From NCBI RefSeq assembly GCF_900172275.1, contig NZ_FWFT01000002.1, positions 310,001 through 374,000 on the forward strand: 64,000 bases of DNA. The letters are read 5' to 3'. This stretch comes from Pseudooctadecabacter jejudonensis (GTDB lineage Bacteria; Pseudomonadota; Alphaproteobacteria; Rhodobacterales; Rhodobacteraceae). Shown piece by piece: positions 33,808 to 45,800 of the stretch (its first letter is position 1; every line of letters begins with the position of its first letter). Under the pieces are notes generated by a model. The model ran no database searches. It had not been told where the DNA came from and was given only the letters and a program-made list of their open reading frames with translations. Both the position numbers and the translations under genes were made by a program.

Positions 33808-36800
33808 TACTGGACCCTCGCAATCGTGGTTTCGATCCGCAGGCGATAGGGGCCGCGCCAGCGGTCATTGATCAGCGCCTCTACCGCGGCCAGACGCGCA
33901 CGCGCTGTCTGATCGCTTTCGCCATTGGTGTAGTAGGTCAGGCGCAGCACGGACGGCGTGCTTTCGATTTGTGAGATCAACCCATCGACGCCTTGTTCAA
34001 GCCCCGCGACCGGTTGATCCGATCCCGCAACAAAGGCCGCTGCCAACAAATCAATATCCACCAGATTTGCTAAGGTCGCGCCAAAGTTCATCTCAGCCAT
34101 AATACCTGCGGTCAGGCGCAGCGTCCGTGGGTTTTCCGATGTGACGCGGTAGCCCGTGGGCAAGGACCGGTCATCCAGTTTCAGGGTGAAGTTCGCCCCC
34201 GTCGGTCCCGGCAATTCGGCGCAAGGCACGCTAAAGCGGCCATAGGCATCGGTGGTGATTATATCACCCCGCACCGTCACAAGGTGCACACCTGCAAGGC
34301 CAGGTTCGCCCCGTTCTTGCTGATCAATCACCTCGGGTGTCACCGCGAATTTGCCGTCATTGAACGTCTGATCCGAAATCGGCGCGCGCGCATCAGGCGG
34401 CGGGTCTTGGTAGCCGTTGCCGTTTACGTCATCAAAAACCTTGCCGATGACATCCGTGCAATCAAACACTGCTTCGGGCGAGACGGTGAACGTCGCGGTC
34501 GCCGCGTTTGAGATTTGATCGCCTTGGTTGTCCAGAACGAACACCTCGTTCGTGTATGTCCCGACCCCATCCAGCAAAAGCGCGGACAACGTAATCGTCA
34601 CGGTGTCGCCGCCCCCGATGGTCACGCCGTTCCATTCAAGACGCCGGCCCGTCCGATCAGGCGCAGGGGTCGACGCGCCGTTGAACGTGGCGCTGTCCGG
34701 CACATACGTCAGGCCTGCGGGAAGCAGATCGACCAAGGTCAAATCAGCTTCCGGCGTGCTGTTTCGGTTGGTAAATGTGATTTCATAGTCAATCACCGAT
34801 CCAGCCTGATACGGCCCTGCGGACGTAATGGCCTTGTCGGCCAAAATGTCCGGATCCGCGTCGCTGGCCGCCACACCGGTCGAAGCCGTCAGGTCGGCCG
34901 CCGTGAAGTCACTTGAGACGACAGCGGTGTTCTGTCCCGCAGGGGAGCCTGCCGCGATGTCGTAGCGGACGGTGATTGCGATCGTAGCTGTGTCACCAAC
35001 GTTCAGTGTAGATCCAGACGCCAGTGTCTGCGTGACCGTTGTGCCGTTATATCCACTGTTCGCCCCGCCTTCGGCCAGGCCGGTCACCACAGGTGTCGAC
35101 ACGCTCAACAACGTGGCGGGGGCGACGAAGGCTGTCATGTCATCTAGGACGGACAGATCGCGGTGTGTCACGTTGCCAGCATTTTCAACCGTGATGGTGA
35201 AGACCGTTTCAATCGTTGTGTCGACGATCCGTTCGGGCACAGACGCGACCTTGTTTACGATGAGGGCTGGATCTTGTGGAATGACCACGCCTGTCGCGTC
35301 GTTGATCACATTGCCGTCGGTGTCGTCCCCATTGTCAGACACATCCGTTACGGGCAGCCCCGTGGGTGTGGTCCCCGTCACCGAGGCGGTGTTTGAAATG
35401 CTGCCATTGTCCACATCATCCTGCGTCAAGGTATAGGTCACCGTCCACGTCAGGGATGCGCCCCCCGCGATGGTCTGACCAGAAACAGCCGCAGGGGAGA
35501 TGCTGTCAGGCGTCAGAGGTGTGCCATCGCCACGGGTCAGGGTGTCCGTCAATGTCAGCCCAGACAACGACACGTTGCCCAGATTGGATGCGACAATATC
35601 GAACGTCACGACACTGCCCGCGCCCGTGGGGTCCGCCGATGTAACGGTTTTCACCACGTCAAGCTGCGGCGCGGGCGCGATCACAATCGCTGTGGGATCG
35701 TTAACGACATTGCCATCGCCATCGTCGCCATTGTCCGACGAATCGGACACGAAATCGCCGAGGGGGCCAACACCAAACACATTCGCCACGTTGGAAATTC
35801 CGCCGGCGTCCACGTCGTCTTGGGTGATTTCATAATCGACGGTCCAGGCGAAGACCTCACCCGGGGCAAGGATCGTTTCAGACGCATTGGGGGCCACGCG
35901 GACGGGCGCAGACACCTGATCAGACAGATCGGTCCCATCGTTGCGCGTCAGAGTGTCTGTGACCTCAACATTCAAGATGTCGACGTTGCCACGGTTCGCG
36001 GCCTCAATCCGGAAGGTGACGATTTCGCCAACAGCCGCGGCCGCGACTTGAACCGTTTTCGTGACATCCAGAACAGGGTCCGCCGTAATCGGAACCAACG
36101 TCGGGTTGTCATCGCCATTGCTGGCGTCTCCCTCATCGGACACGTCCTGTGCCGGGGTGCCGTCCGGCCCAGCGGTGACCGCCGTTACGGTATTCGACAC
36201 GCCGCCCGCGTTGATATCGCTCTGCAGGATTTCGTAGGTCGCGCGGTAGATCCAGACCTCATCCACATCAATCCGATCGTCGCCATCCAGATCCCCCGAC
36301 ACCAGTTCAAACGGGGTCGTCAGGAATGTCGGACGTCCGGTCCCGATCCGCGTCATGCGGTCTGTAATGACGGGTTCGTCCAACGTGACATTGCCGGTGT
36401 TTGTCACCCGCAAGGTGTAGGTGATCGTCTCGCCCAGTGTGGTCGAAGGCACCTGCGCTGTTTTCACCACCTCAAGCGACGGGGCCGCATCAGGGCCGTC
36501 TGTCGTGATGGTATCGGTTGCGGATGTGGGGCGATCAAACAGTGTCTCACCGGTGACGGTCGCCGTGTTTTCAATGGTGCCGTCATCCACATTCTGCTGC
36601 GTCACAGTGTAGGATGCCGAACAGCTGACGTTATCGGTCGCCCCTACGGCCAGTTGGGCAATGGTGCAAGAAAAGCCGGGGATCAGCGGATCGGTCACTT
36701 CGAGATTTCGCAACGTGAACGGGCCATCGTTTGTCACCGCGAACGCATAGGTGACCGCCGACCCAACGGGGCCGAAGGGCGACGGGTTGGCCGTTTTGAC

Positions 36801-39800
36801 AAGGCTGATGCCGGGCGTGGTATCAGGGCCAACCGCTGTCGCATCACCAAGGCTTCCAGTGACGTTTTCGCCATCTGGTGTCAGACCCTGTGCCCCCGCA
36901 AGGTTCACAAGCTCCCCGCTGTCCATCTCAGCTTGTGTGATGGTCAAGGTTGGCGAACAGGTGAAATCCTGCCCAGGGGCAAGGGTGGCAACCTCACACA
37001 CCAGATCGGGGATGAGGCTGTCCGTCACCACAATATTGGTCAACGTTTGGTTGCCGGTGTTGGTTGTGGTGATCGTGTAGGTCAGCACATCGCCGATGGC
37101 GTCATAGCGCGTGGGGTTCACCGTCTTGACGGTTTCTAGCGCAGGGGCTGTATCTGCCAAAACCTCTTCGGTGACGGGGGCGCTGGACACAGGTGTTGCA
37201 GGGTCATTGCCAAAGATGGTTTGCGCAAAGGCTGTGTTCAAGACCGTCTCGGCGTCCAGATCCTCTTGCGTGATCGTGTAGGTGGCAAAGCATGACACCG
37301 TCTCTGTGGGGATCAGGTCGGGGTTGGTCGCATCTGGAACATAGCACGCAATCGGATCATCAAAGTAGTCGTCGGTGATCGTAATATCTGACGCGAAGGA
37401 CACCGTGCCCGAGTTGGTGATGATGTATTCGTACGTCAGCTTGTCCCCGATGGCCGAGAATGTCCCGTCTGCCAATGGGGTGTCGGATGCATCCGTCACC
37501 GTGCGGATCACCTTCTCGACGGTCAGCGAGGGAACGCCATCGGCGGGGATTGTCTCGCTCGTCAATGGGCTTTCAACGGCGCCGCTGGACGCAGATGCAA
37601 GGTTTGTCACACTGGACAGTTGAACGTCTGTCGATGTGACCGTGTAGGTCGCCATGCACACCAATGCCCCCTGCGGGGCCAATCCGCCCGCGGGCAGCGC
37701 GGGACAGACAACGGTATCGATCAGGTTGTCCTCCACAGTGATCGGATCGGTCAACGTCAAGTTGCCGGTGTTGGTCACGGTGTAGGTGTAATCGACCTCT
37801 GCCCCGACGATGAAGTCAGCCGATGCAATCACTTCGGCCTCTTTCACCACTTCCAACGCGGGCAACTGCAGCGCAGGGGTTGAGGTGCTGTCCGTCACCG
37901 GATCGGCCCCCGGAACAGACGCTGTGGCCGTGTTGTCCACTTGGCCGGTGTCGATATCTGTTTGTATGATGCTGTAGCTGCCTTCGCAGGTCGCCACCGC
38001 ACCGGGGGCGAGGGGCGGCGCGGGGCAAACGATTGTTCCCCCTGCATCAGTGATCAAAGGGTCCGAAATCGTGATCGGATCCGTCAGGGTGATGTTGCCC
38101 GTATTCGTCACGATGAACTGATAGGTCAAAACATCATCAACGGCGTCGAATGTTGGCCCGCCCGCGCTGAGGATTTTATTCATCGTAATCGACGGTTCCG
38201 CCGGAATGGTCACCGTCGCGGGGGTGTCGACATCATCCGTCACGGGTAGGCCCGTTGGCGGTGTGCCAGACCCAGTCGCCACGTTGGAAACGCCGCCAGC
38301 GTCAACATCGGGTTGTGTCAGGACATAGGTCGCAAGGTAGCGCGCGGTTTCGTCCACCTGCAACGTTCCCTCTGGCGATCCGCTGCTTGCACCCGCAAAC
38401 GACGGGCCAGACGTCAACGTAAGTTCGGTGCCGTCCGCGCGGGTTAGCGTGTCGTCGCTGACCGCGACGCCTGTCAGGGTCACATTGCCCGTGTTGCGCA
38501 ACACGATCTCAAACGTGACGGTTTCATCGACGCCTGTGTTTTCCACCAGGACCGTCTTGGTCGCTTCGATGGATGGATTTGCTGGGATCACAAACGGGGT
38601 GGACGTGTTCCCGGCCCCTGCCCCGTTGTTCGACACGTCAGACACATCGGTATCAAACGGTGACGTTCCGGTGGCCGTGGCCGAATTGGACAGCCCGCCT
38701 GCGTCAACGTCATCCTGCGTCAGAGTATGAACGATCTGGTAGGTCCAAACCTCACCTGGGGACAAATCCGCGCCATCGCCGCTGACCAGGGATGGTGTCG
38801 GGTTTGGCGTGATTCTGGACCCGTCGATCCGGCTGAGCCTGTCGGTCAAGGTGATCTGGTCCAGTGTCACATTGCCGATGTTTTCAACAGTAATGTCAAA
38901 GGTGACGATATCGCCGGCCTCAAGCCCTGTGTTCGCGGACACGGTCTTGTTGGCTTGGATAGCGGGGGCCTCAGCCTCGGGGGTGACGCTGGCGTCATCG
39001 GTCGCTGTGGGCGATGTGCCATCCGGACTGGTGGAGGTCAAAGACACCGTGTTTGTCAACGCGGCACCTGCATCAATATCGGCCTGTGTCACCACATAAT
39101 CAGCCGTCAGTGTCGCGGTGCCATTCGGCGCCAGTGTGCTGACCGTGGCAGAGGGTTGGATGCTGAGCGCTGCTGTGCCCGATGCTGATGTGTGCTGATC
39201 ATCTAGCATGATATCGGTCAACGTCACGTTGCCGGTGTTACGGATGGTGTAGGTGTAGGTGATCGTGTCACCCTCAGCGACATTCGCCGTGGCGTTGGCG
39301 ACCTTTTCGATGCTCACACCCGGGGTGCGAACCGATGGCACGGTTTCAGATGCTTCCGCGCCATTTGGATTGTTGGGATCGAACGGAACCTCTGTCGATG
39401 AGACATTTGCAATGTTGGTCACGCCACCGTTGTCCACATCTGCTTGGGTGGTGTCATACGTCGCGGTGCAGGTGATGAACCCAAGCGGCGGGATACCCAT
39501 TGCGGTCAGCGGTGGACAGGTCACCGTCCCGATTTTGTCGTCATCGATCACGGGGGTTTCGAACAACGTCACGTTGCCCGTGTTCGCGACCGTATAGGTG
39601 TAGGTGATCGTCACATTGTCGGCGGCAAAATCATCAAGGTCCGCCTCTTTGACCAAGGAGAACCCAGGCTCCCTCGCGGGGCCGATGCTGCGCAGGGTGC
39701 CAGTCTGGGTGATTTCGTCGGCGTCCGGCGTGCGCGGCTGGCCTTCGGCGGTGGCAATGTTGTCGATAAAGCCGTTGTCGATATCCGTTTGCGTCACCGA

Positions 39801-42800
39801 ATAGACAAATTCGCAGTTGGTGTCGGTGTCGCCGGGGGCAAGTGTGCCGATGTCACACTGACCGGCGACTATGCTGTCTGTCACAGACACATCATCAAGG
39901 GTGATGTTGCCGTTGTTGGTGACGCTGATGCGGAAGGTCATCTCCTCACCCTCAGCGGAGTAATCCGAACCGGGCTCACCCGATGTCAGGCTTTTGACCA
40001 CAAGCAGGGAGGGATCGAATGCCTCGACCTGTTGTGTCGCGGTATCTGTTGCGGACACCGGTGTTCCGCTTGGGTTGGTGGCAGTGGTTGTCGCCGTATT
40101 GGACAGATCCTGTACATCAATGTCGGATTGCTGGACGGTGTAGCTGCCCTCGCAAATCAGAATGCCACCGGGCGCGAGGTTCACAATCGTTGGCGCTGCA
40201 ATGCCGCCCACTGTACAGGTCAGATCAGGGATGCGCGGATCGGTGATCTGCACATTCGACAGGGTCTGGTTGCCCTCATTTTCGGCCGTCATCCGGTAGG
40301 TAATCATGTCACCTTCGGCGGCTGGATCGTTTCCGGCAATGACCTCTTTCAGTAGGCTCAACTCAGGCTCTTGGACACCTGTTACCTCTTCGATCGCGGC
40401 AGGCGACAGAACGTCTTGACCGCCGAACACCGTTTCAGCGACGGCGGAGTTGACCACAGTGCCCGCGTCAAGATCGGCCTGCGTGACGGCATAGGTTGCC
40501 GTACATTCAACGGATTGACCCACCAAAAGCTGCCCCCCTGGTCCGGCAGGACAGCTGATCGTGCCTGAAATTCGGTCATCTTCGACAGTGATCGCATTGG
40601 CAAAGGCCGGTGCTGGCGCCCCGTCTGATGTGTTCGTGACCGTGTAGGTGTAGGTGATGATTTCGCCCAAGGTGCTGAACGATGTGACATCGGCCTCTTT
40701 GACGATCGACAAGGCCGGATCGGCAGTGTCAGGGGTCACGACACTCGCCGGCGGCGACGTGATCCCGTCCGCACTGGCTGTTGCCGTGTTGGTGATCGAG
40801 CCGAGTTGAACGTCCGTCAGTGTCACCGCATAGGTGCCCGTGTAATCGAGGAACTGTCCCGGCAGCAATCCACCCGCAGGGAAGGTTCCCAACAGCATCA
40901 GACTGGCTGGATCGATGATGCTGTCATTGACCACGGGCTGGGTGGTGATGGTCGTGTTGCCTTCGTTCGTGACACGGAAATCGTAGGTAAATGTCTGACC
41001 GGCGGCAAAGCTTCCGCTGTTGGCAAGATCAAACGTCTTTATGATGCTCAGCTCCGGGGACTGGATCGCAACGGCAATGACGCTGTCGCTGTCAGATGGA
41101 ACCGGATTGCCGCCGAACGTCGCTACGGGGGAGGCCGTGTTGGTGATCTGGCTTGCATCAATGGCGGGCTGTGTCGCAGTCCATATATGGGTACATTGCG
41201 CACTTTCGCCCGGATCAAGATCAACCGTGGCACAGGTCAGGCCGTTGCCGATCTGGTCATCATTAACCGTGATCGGGGCCTCGATTGTGACGTTGCCGTT
41301 GTTGGTAATCGTGAAATCATAGCTCAAGCTGTCGGTCAGTGCGGCAAACGTCGTGGGTGTGCCCGGCGTGATGACCTTTTCAATATCAAGGCTTGGGGTC
41401 TGCGTTGCCGTGACCGTTTCCGTCTCAAGCCCGGAGCCAACGGTTGTTGGTCCGCCCGGAACTATGGTTTGGGTCACAAAGGCCTCGGCCTCGTTCGTGA
41501 CAAATCCTGCGTTCAGGTCTTGCTGCGTGACCGCATAGGTGGCCGTGCAGGTGAGGGTGCCGCTCGGCGGGATCCCTGCGGCTGGCGTGATGGGGCACGT
41601 CACGGTTGTCTTGTCATCGGTCACCGTGATTGGACCGCGCAGGGTGATGTTGCCTGCGTTGGTGACGACATAGTCGTAGGTCACCTCGTCACCGAGATCG
41701 CTAAAGTTCGCGCCCGAGGTCGCGGTTTTGACCATCGTGATCGCGGCCACCTGTGCAGGGCCTGTCAGGGTCACGTCATCTGTCGCGGTCAAGGTGCCAT
41801 CGGTCACCGTTACGGTGTTGGTAAGCTGGGCGCGGTCAATATCCGCCTGCGTGATATCGTAGGTGTCTTGCAGGGCCGTCGTGCCATCGGCGCAAAAATT
41901 GACCGTCCCGCCAACAGGAATGGACGGAAGGGGGCAGGTAAAGCCGGTCAAATCATCGGTCAGGGTGAACCCCGTCAACGTCACGTTGCCGTCGTTTGTG
42001 ACGCTGAATGTGTACAGCTCAGACGAAGGAAGGCTGCCGAATGTGCCGCTGTTGTCGTTTTCAGATTTGACCACCGAAATGGCAGGCACCGCGTCTTCGA
42101 CATCGACGATTTCGTCATCTGTCGCGGTCGGTGGTGTCAGGCCGGCCTGGGGCGTCGCCGTGGCCGACACCGTGTTCGTCAGATCATTGCCCGCATCGAT
42201 ATCATCTTGCGTCACTGTATAGCGTGTCGTCACAGTCGCTGTCTCATTCGGCCCCAATGTGGTGATCACGTTTGAGGGGGCGAAGGTCAGCGTCGCAGTG
42301 CCCGACGCGCTGGTATGAGTGTCCGTGAGGGTGATGTTGTCCAGCGTCGTGTTGCCGGTGTTCGTCACAACGTGGGAATAGGTGATCACCTGTCCTTCTT
42401 GCACGTCCGTTGTATCATTCGCGGTCTTTTCAACGGTGAAGGTCGCGGTCCGGGTGGGGCCTGGTGTGGACACAGAACTCTGAGAGGTTGGGGCCCCAGG
42501 TGCATTGGCCTCTGCAACGTTGTCAAAGGACCCTGCGTCGATGTCGTCTTGGGTGACGGTGTGTGCGGCAATACAGGTCGTATCGTCGGTGATCATGGGC
42601 GCCAGTCTTGGAATGGTGCAGGTCAGGCCGACCTGCGGGTCCGTCACCACGATATCGTTCAACGTCAGGGTGCCTGTGTTGGTGACCGAGAAATTATAGC
42701 GGATTTCGTCGCCCACAGCGGCAAAGCTGCTGACATTTGCCGTCTTGTCCAAAGACAACGCACGGATCTGGGTGGCAGGGTCCGCAGTGACCGTTTCGGA

Positions 42801-45800
42801 CGCCGTGGCGGACAAAATCTCACCGGTAGGGGCCGTGCCGGAGGCGTTCGCCACGTTGTCGATCGTGCCAAGATCCAGATCAGCCTGTGTCACCTCATAG
42901 TCGCCTGTACACGACACGGTTGAGAACGGCGCGATGTTCGTAAACGTACAATCGAGCGCGGGAATTTTGACGTCCGTGACCTCGGCCATGGCGATGGTTT
43001 GTGCGCTGTCATTCGTCAGATCGAATGTATAGGTCACCGTCGATCCAACCGCGCCGAAATCGGCGGGGCCTGTCTTCACAAGGGACATGGCAGGGACGAC
43101 GGAAGACGGAATGGTTGCCGTCGACGATGGCGATGTAACGATATTGCCAAAGGGATCGGTGAAGCTGGCGGTCGCTGTGTTTCCGATCTGACCGGCATCA
43201 ATATCGGCTTGCGAAATGGTATCGAGGGATCCCGTACAGGTGAACGTGCCCCCAGGGATCAACGTCGCCGGCTGGGCGCACGTGACCGACGTCACCTTCG
43301 GGTCATTGATCGAAATGACCTGTGACGATGTGATCGTCGTTGTGCCTGAATTGCGAACGGTGAAGGTGTAGTCAATCGTGTCCGTCAAGGATGAGAACGT
43401 CTGGGCGGGGTTCGTCAGGGTCTTGGTCAGATCAAGATCGGGCGCGCCAAGGTCAAACACGATCGCCGTGTCTTCGTTCGACGTTGTGGCACCTGATGAG
43501 GCCGTGGCACGGTTTGTCACAAATCCTGCCGCAACATCGTCGTTGTCGAGGGTATAGGTGTTGACACAGACAATCTGCGACCCGGTGACAGGGGCCGGTG
43601 GGATCGGGCCAGGGGCACATTCAAACGGTGCGCCGATGCGGTCGTCATCGATAAAGATCGGGGCGGTCAACGTCGTGTTGCCCGTGTTTGTAACGGTGAA
43701 GGTGTAATTGACGACCTGACCGTTCTGGAAAGACCCCGCGGGGACCGGATCCGCCGCTTTGTCCAGCAGCAGTGCTGGCATCTGGTCCGCGTTCACGGTC
43801 AGCGATGTGTCATCCGTATCAACCGTGTCCCCTGTTTGCGTGGTGCTGGACGCCGAGGCAATGTTGGTGACAAATCCCGCATCAAGATCGTCCTGATCCA
43901 CCACATGCGGCGCGTCAGAGGTACAGGTGATCGACGCGCCCGCACCAATGGTTGTCACAGGGCAACTGACAGACACCTTGTCGTCCGTGATCGTCGGGTT
44001 GAACAGATCGACGGTTCCGGTGTTGGTCAAAACATATTCATAGTCGATCGTGTCGCCCAAAGCATCAAACGTCGTGTCCGCGCCAGCGGGCAGCCTCTTC
44101 ACGATGGTGAGGCCCGTGGTGATCACGGCAGGCACCGTCACATCGGCGGTTCCGGTGATCGGAACGCCGCCCACGGTGATGTCCGCCGTTGCGATGTTTT
44201 CAACCTCTTCGGCGTTCAAATCGGGCTGCGTGATGCGGTAATCTCCGGTGCAGATAATGGTGGCATTCGGCGCCACGGTGCCTGCCGGACAGACAACGCT
44301 GCCACCTGCGTTTGTGATCAGGGGATCAGTGATCGCAGGGGCGGCAGGCCATGTGACATTGCCGGTGTTCTGGATCGCGATTTCAAACTGCAGCAGATCA
44401 TTGACCGCGTCGAAATTGCCCTGAATGGCTGTCTTGGTGATCGTCAAAGCCGGGGCCGCTGCTGGGCCATCCAGGCGTTCGTCGTCCGTATCACCGACAT
44501 TCGCACCGTTCGGATCTTGGCTGGCGACAGTGGCGACATTGACCAGTTGTTGGCCCGACAAGGCGAAGTCATCAATATCGTCTTGGGTGACGGTATAGGT
44601 GGCCGTACAGGTCGTGGTATCGTTCGGAGCCTGCGGCACAAGGCTCGCGATTGTGCAGATGTTGCCGGGGATTTTGTCATCGGTCAGAACGACATCGGTC
44701 AACGTGGTATTGCCGGTGTTGTTTATGACATACGTGTAGGTGATCACCTCCCCCACTGTTGAAAACGCCGCGCGGTCTGCGGATTTCAAAACCTCGATTC
44801 CGGGGGCAAGGGCCGTGGACGATGTGATTGTGACCGTGTCCTGTACAGCACCAAGGCTGCCGAATTCGGGTGTGCCAGACGCTTGCGCGATGTTGGTCAC
44901 GGTTTGGCTGTCGAAATCGTCCTGCGTGATGGTGTATTGGCCCGTGCAAGTCGTAGACGACGTCGTCCCCGAACTGGTCGTTTTGGGCAAAAATGTCGCG
45001 GCACAAGTGATCGGTGTTACGATCCTGTCGTCGGTCACGCGGATGTCGTTGATATCCACCGAACCGATGTTGGTGATCAGAAAACTGTAGGTGACCACCT
45101 CTCCCGCTGCGGCAAACGTGGTGCGATCCGCGGTTTTCTCAAATTCGTACCCTGGGGCAATTGTCCGCAGGCTTTCCGACGGCAGGCTGTTGCCGCGGCG
45201 GAAGTCCCAATAGTTGTCGTTGGGATCGCTGTCGAACACCTGTGTGGTGGTTTGCTGCGTGGTCAGGATGTTGTCCATCAACACCGGATCATCCGAGAAG
45301 AACCAGCCCGTGTTGAAAGAGTTGTTGCCGAAGCCCTGTTCAAACCCAAAGCTTTGCGTGCCCGAGTTGTCCGTTTTTTCTGTGCGAATATCCGACCAAT
45401 TCCCGACGTTCACGCCGTTCATAATCAGATCAATATCATCCTCATCGAACCCGTTGGTCTGGGTGTCGCCGTCATATGCGGAGAAGCGGACGTACATCCG
45501 GTCAATCCGTGTACCGAAATAATCCGAACATGTCCGCACGCCGCAATCCAGCGGGATCGGGTTGTTGATGGTGAACGGATTGCCTCGAAAGCCCGAAGGA
45601 CTGCCGCGGAACTGAAACCCGCGAAAGGCACCGGCCGGGTCGGAAAACTGATAATAGACTTGGCCGTTGGCCCCAATCAAAACGATCGCAACGCCCCCTG
45701 CTTCGGGATAAGGCCCGGGCAGGGAAATGCCTTCGTTCGGAACGGTAGTTGTAAACGGCGTCGCTTGCGCCTCAATCGGCGCAGACACCATAGCCGCCAC

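Noticed and set aside
35820-42275. Long plus-strand open frames (up to 489 codons) opposite the giant repeat gene
   Set aside because: They are antisense shadows of the repeat gene: Arg/Gly/His-rich, lacking ribosome binding sites and domain motifs, and arising because the repeats keep the opposite frame free of stops.
34480-45155. Tandem repeats considered as a CRISPR array or satellite DNA
   Set aside because: Units are about 350 bases, diverged at DNA level and conserved as protein, within one open frame.
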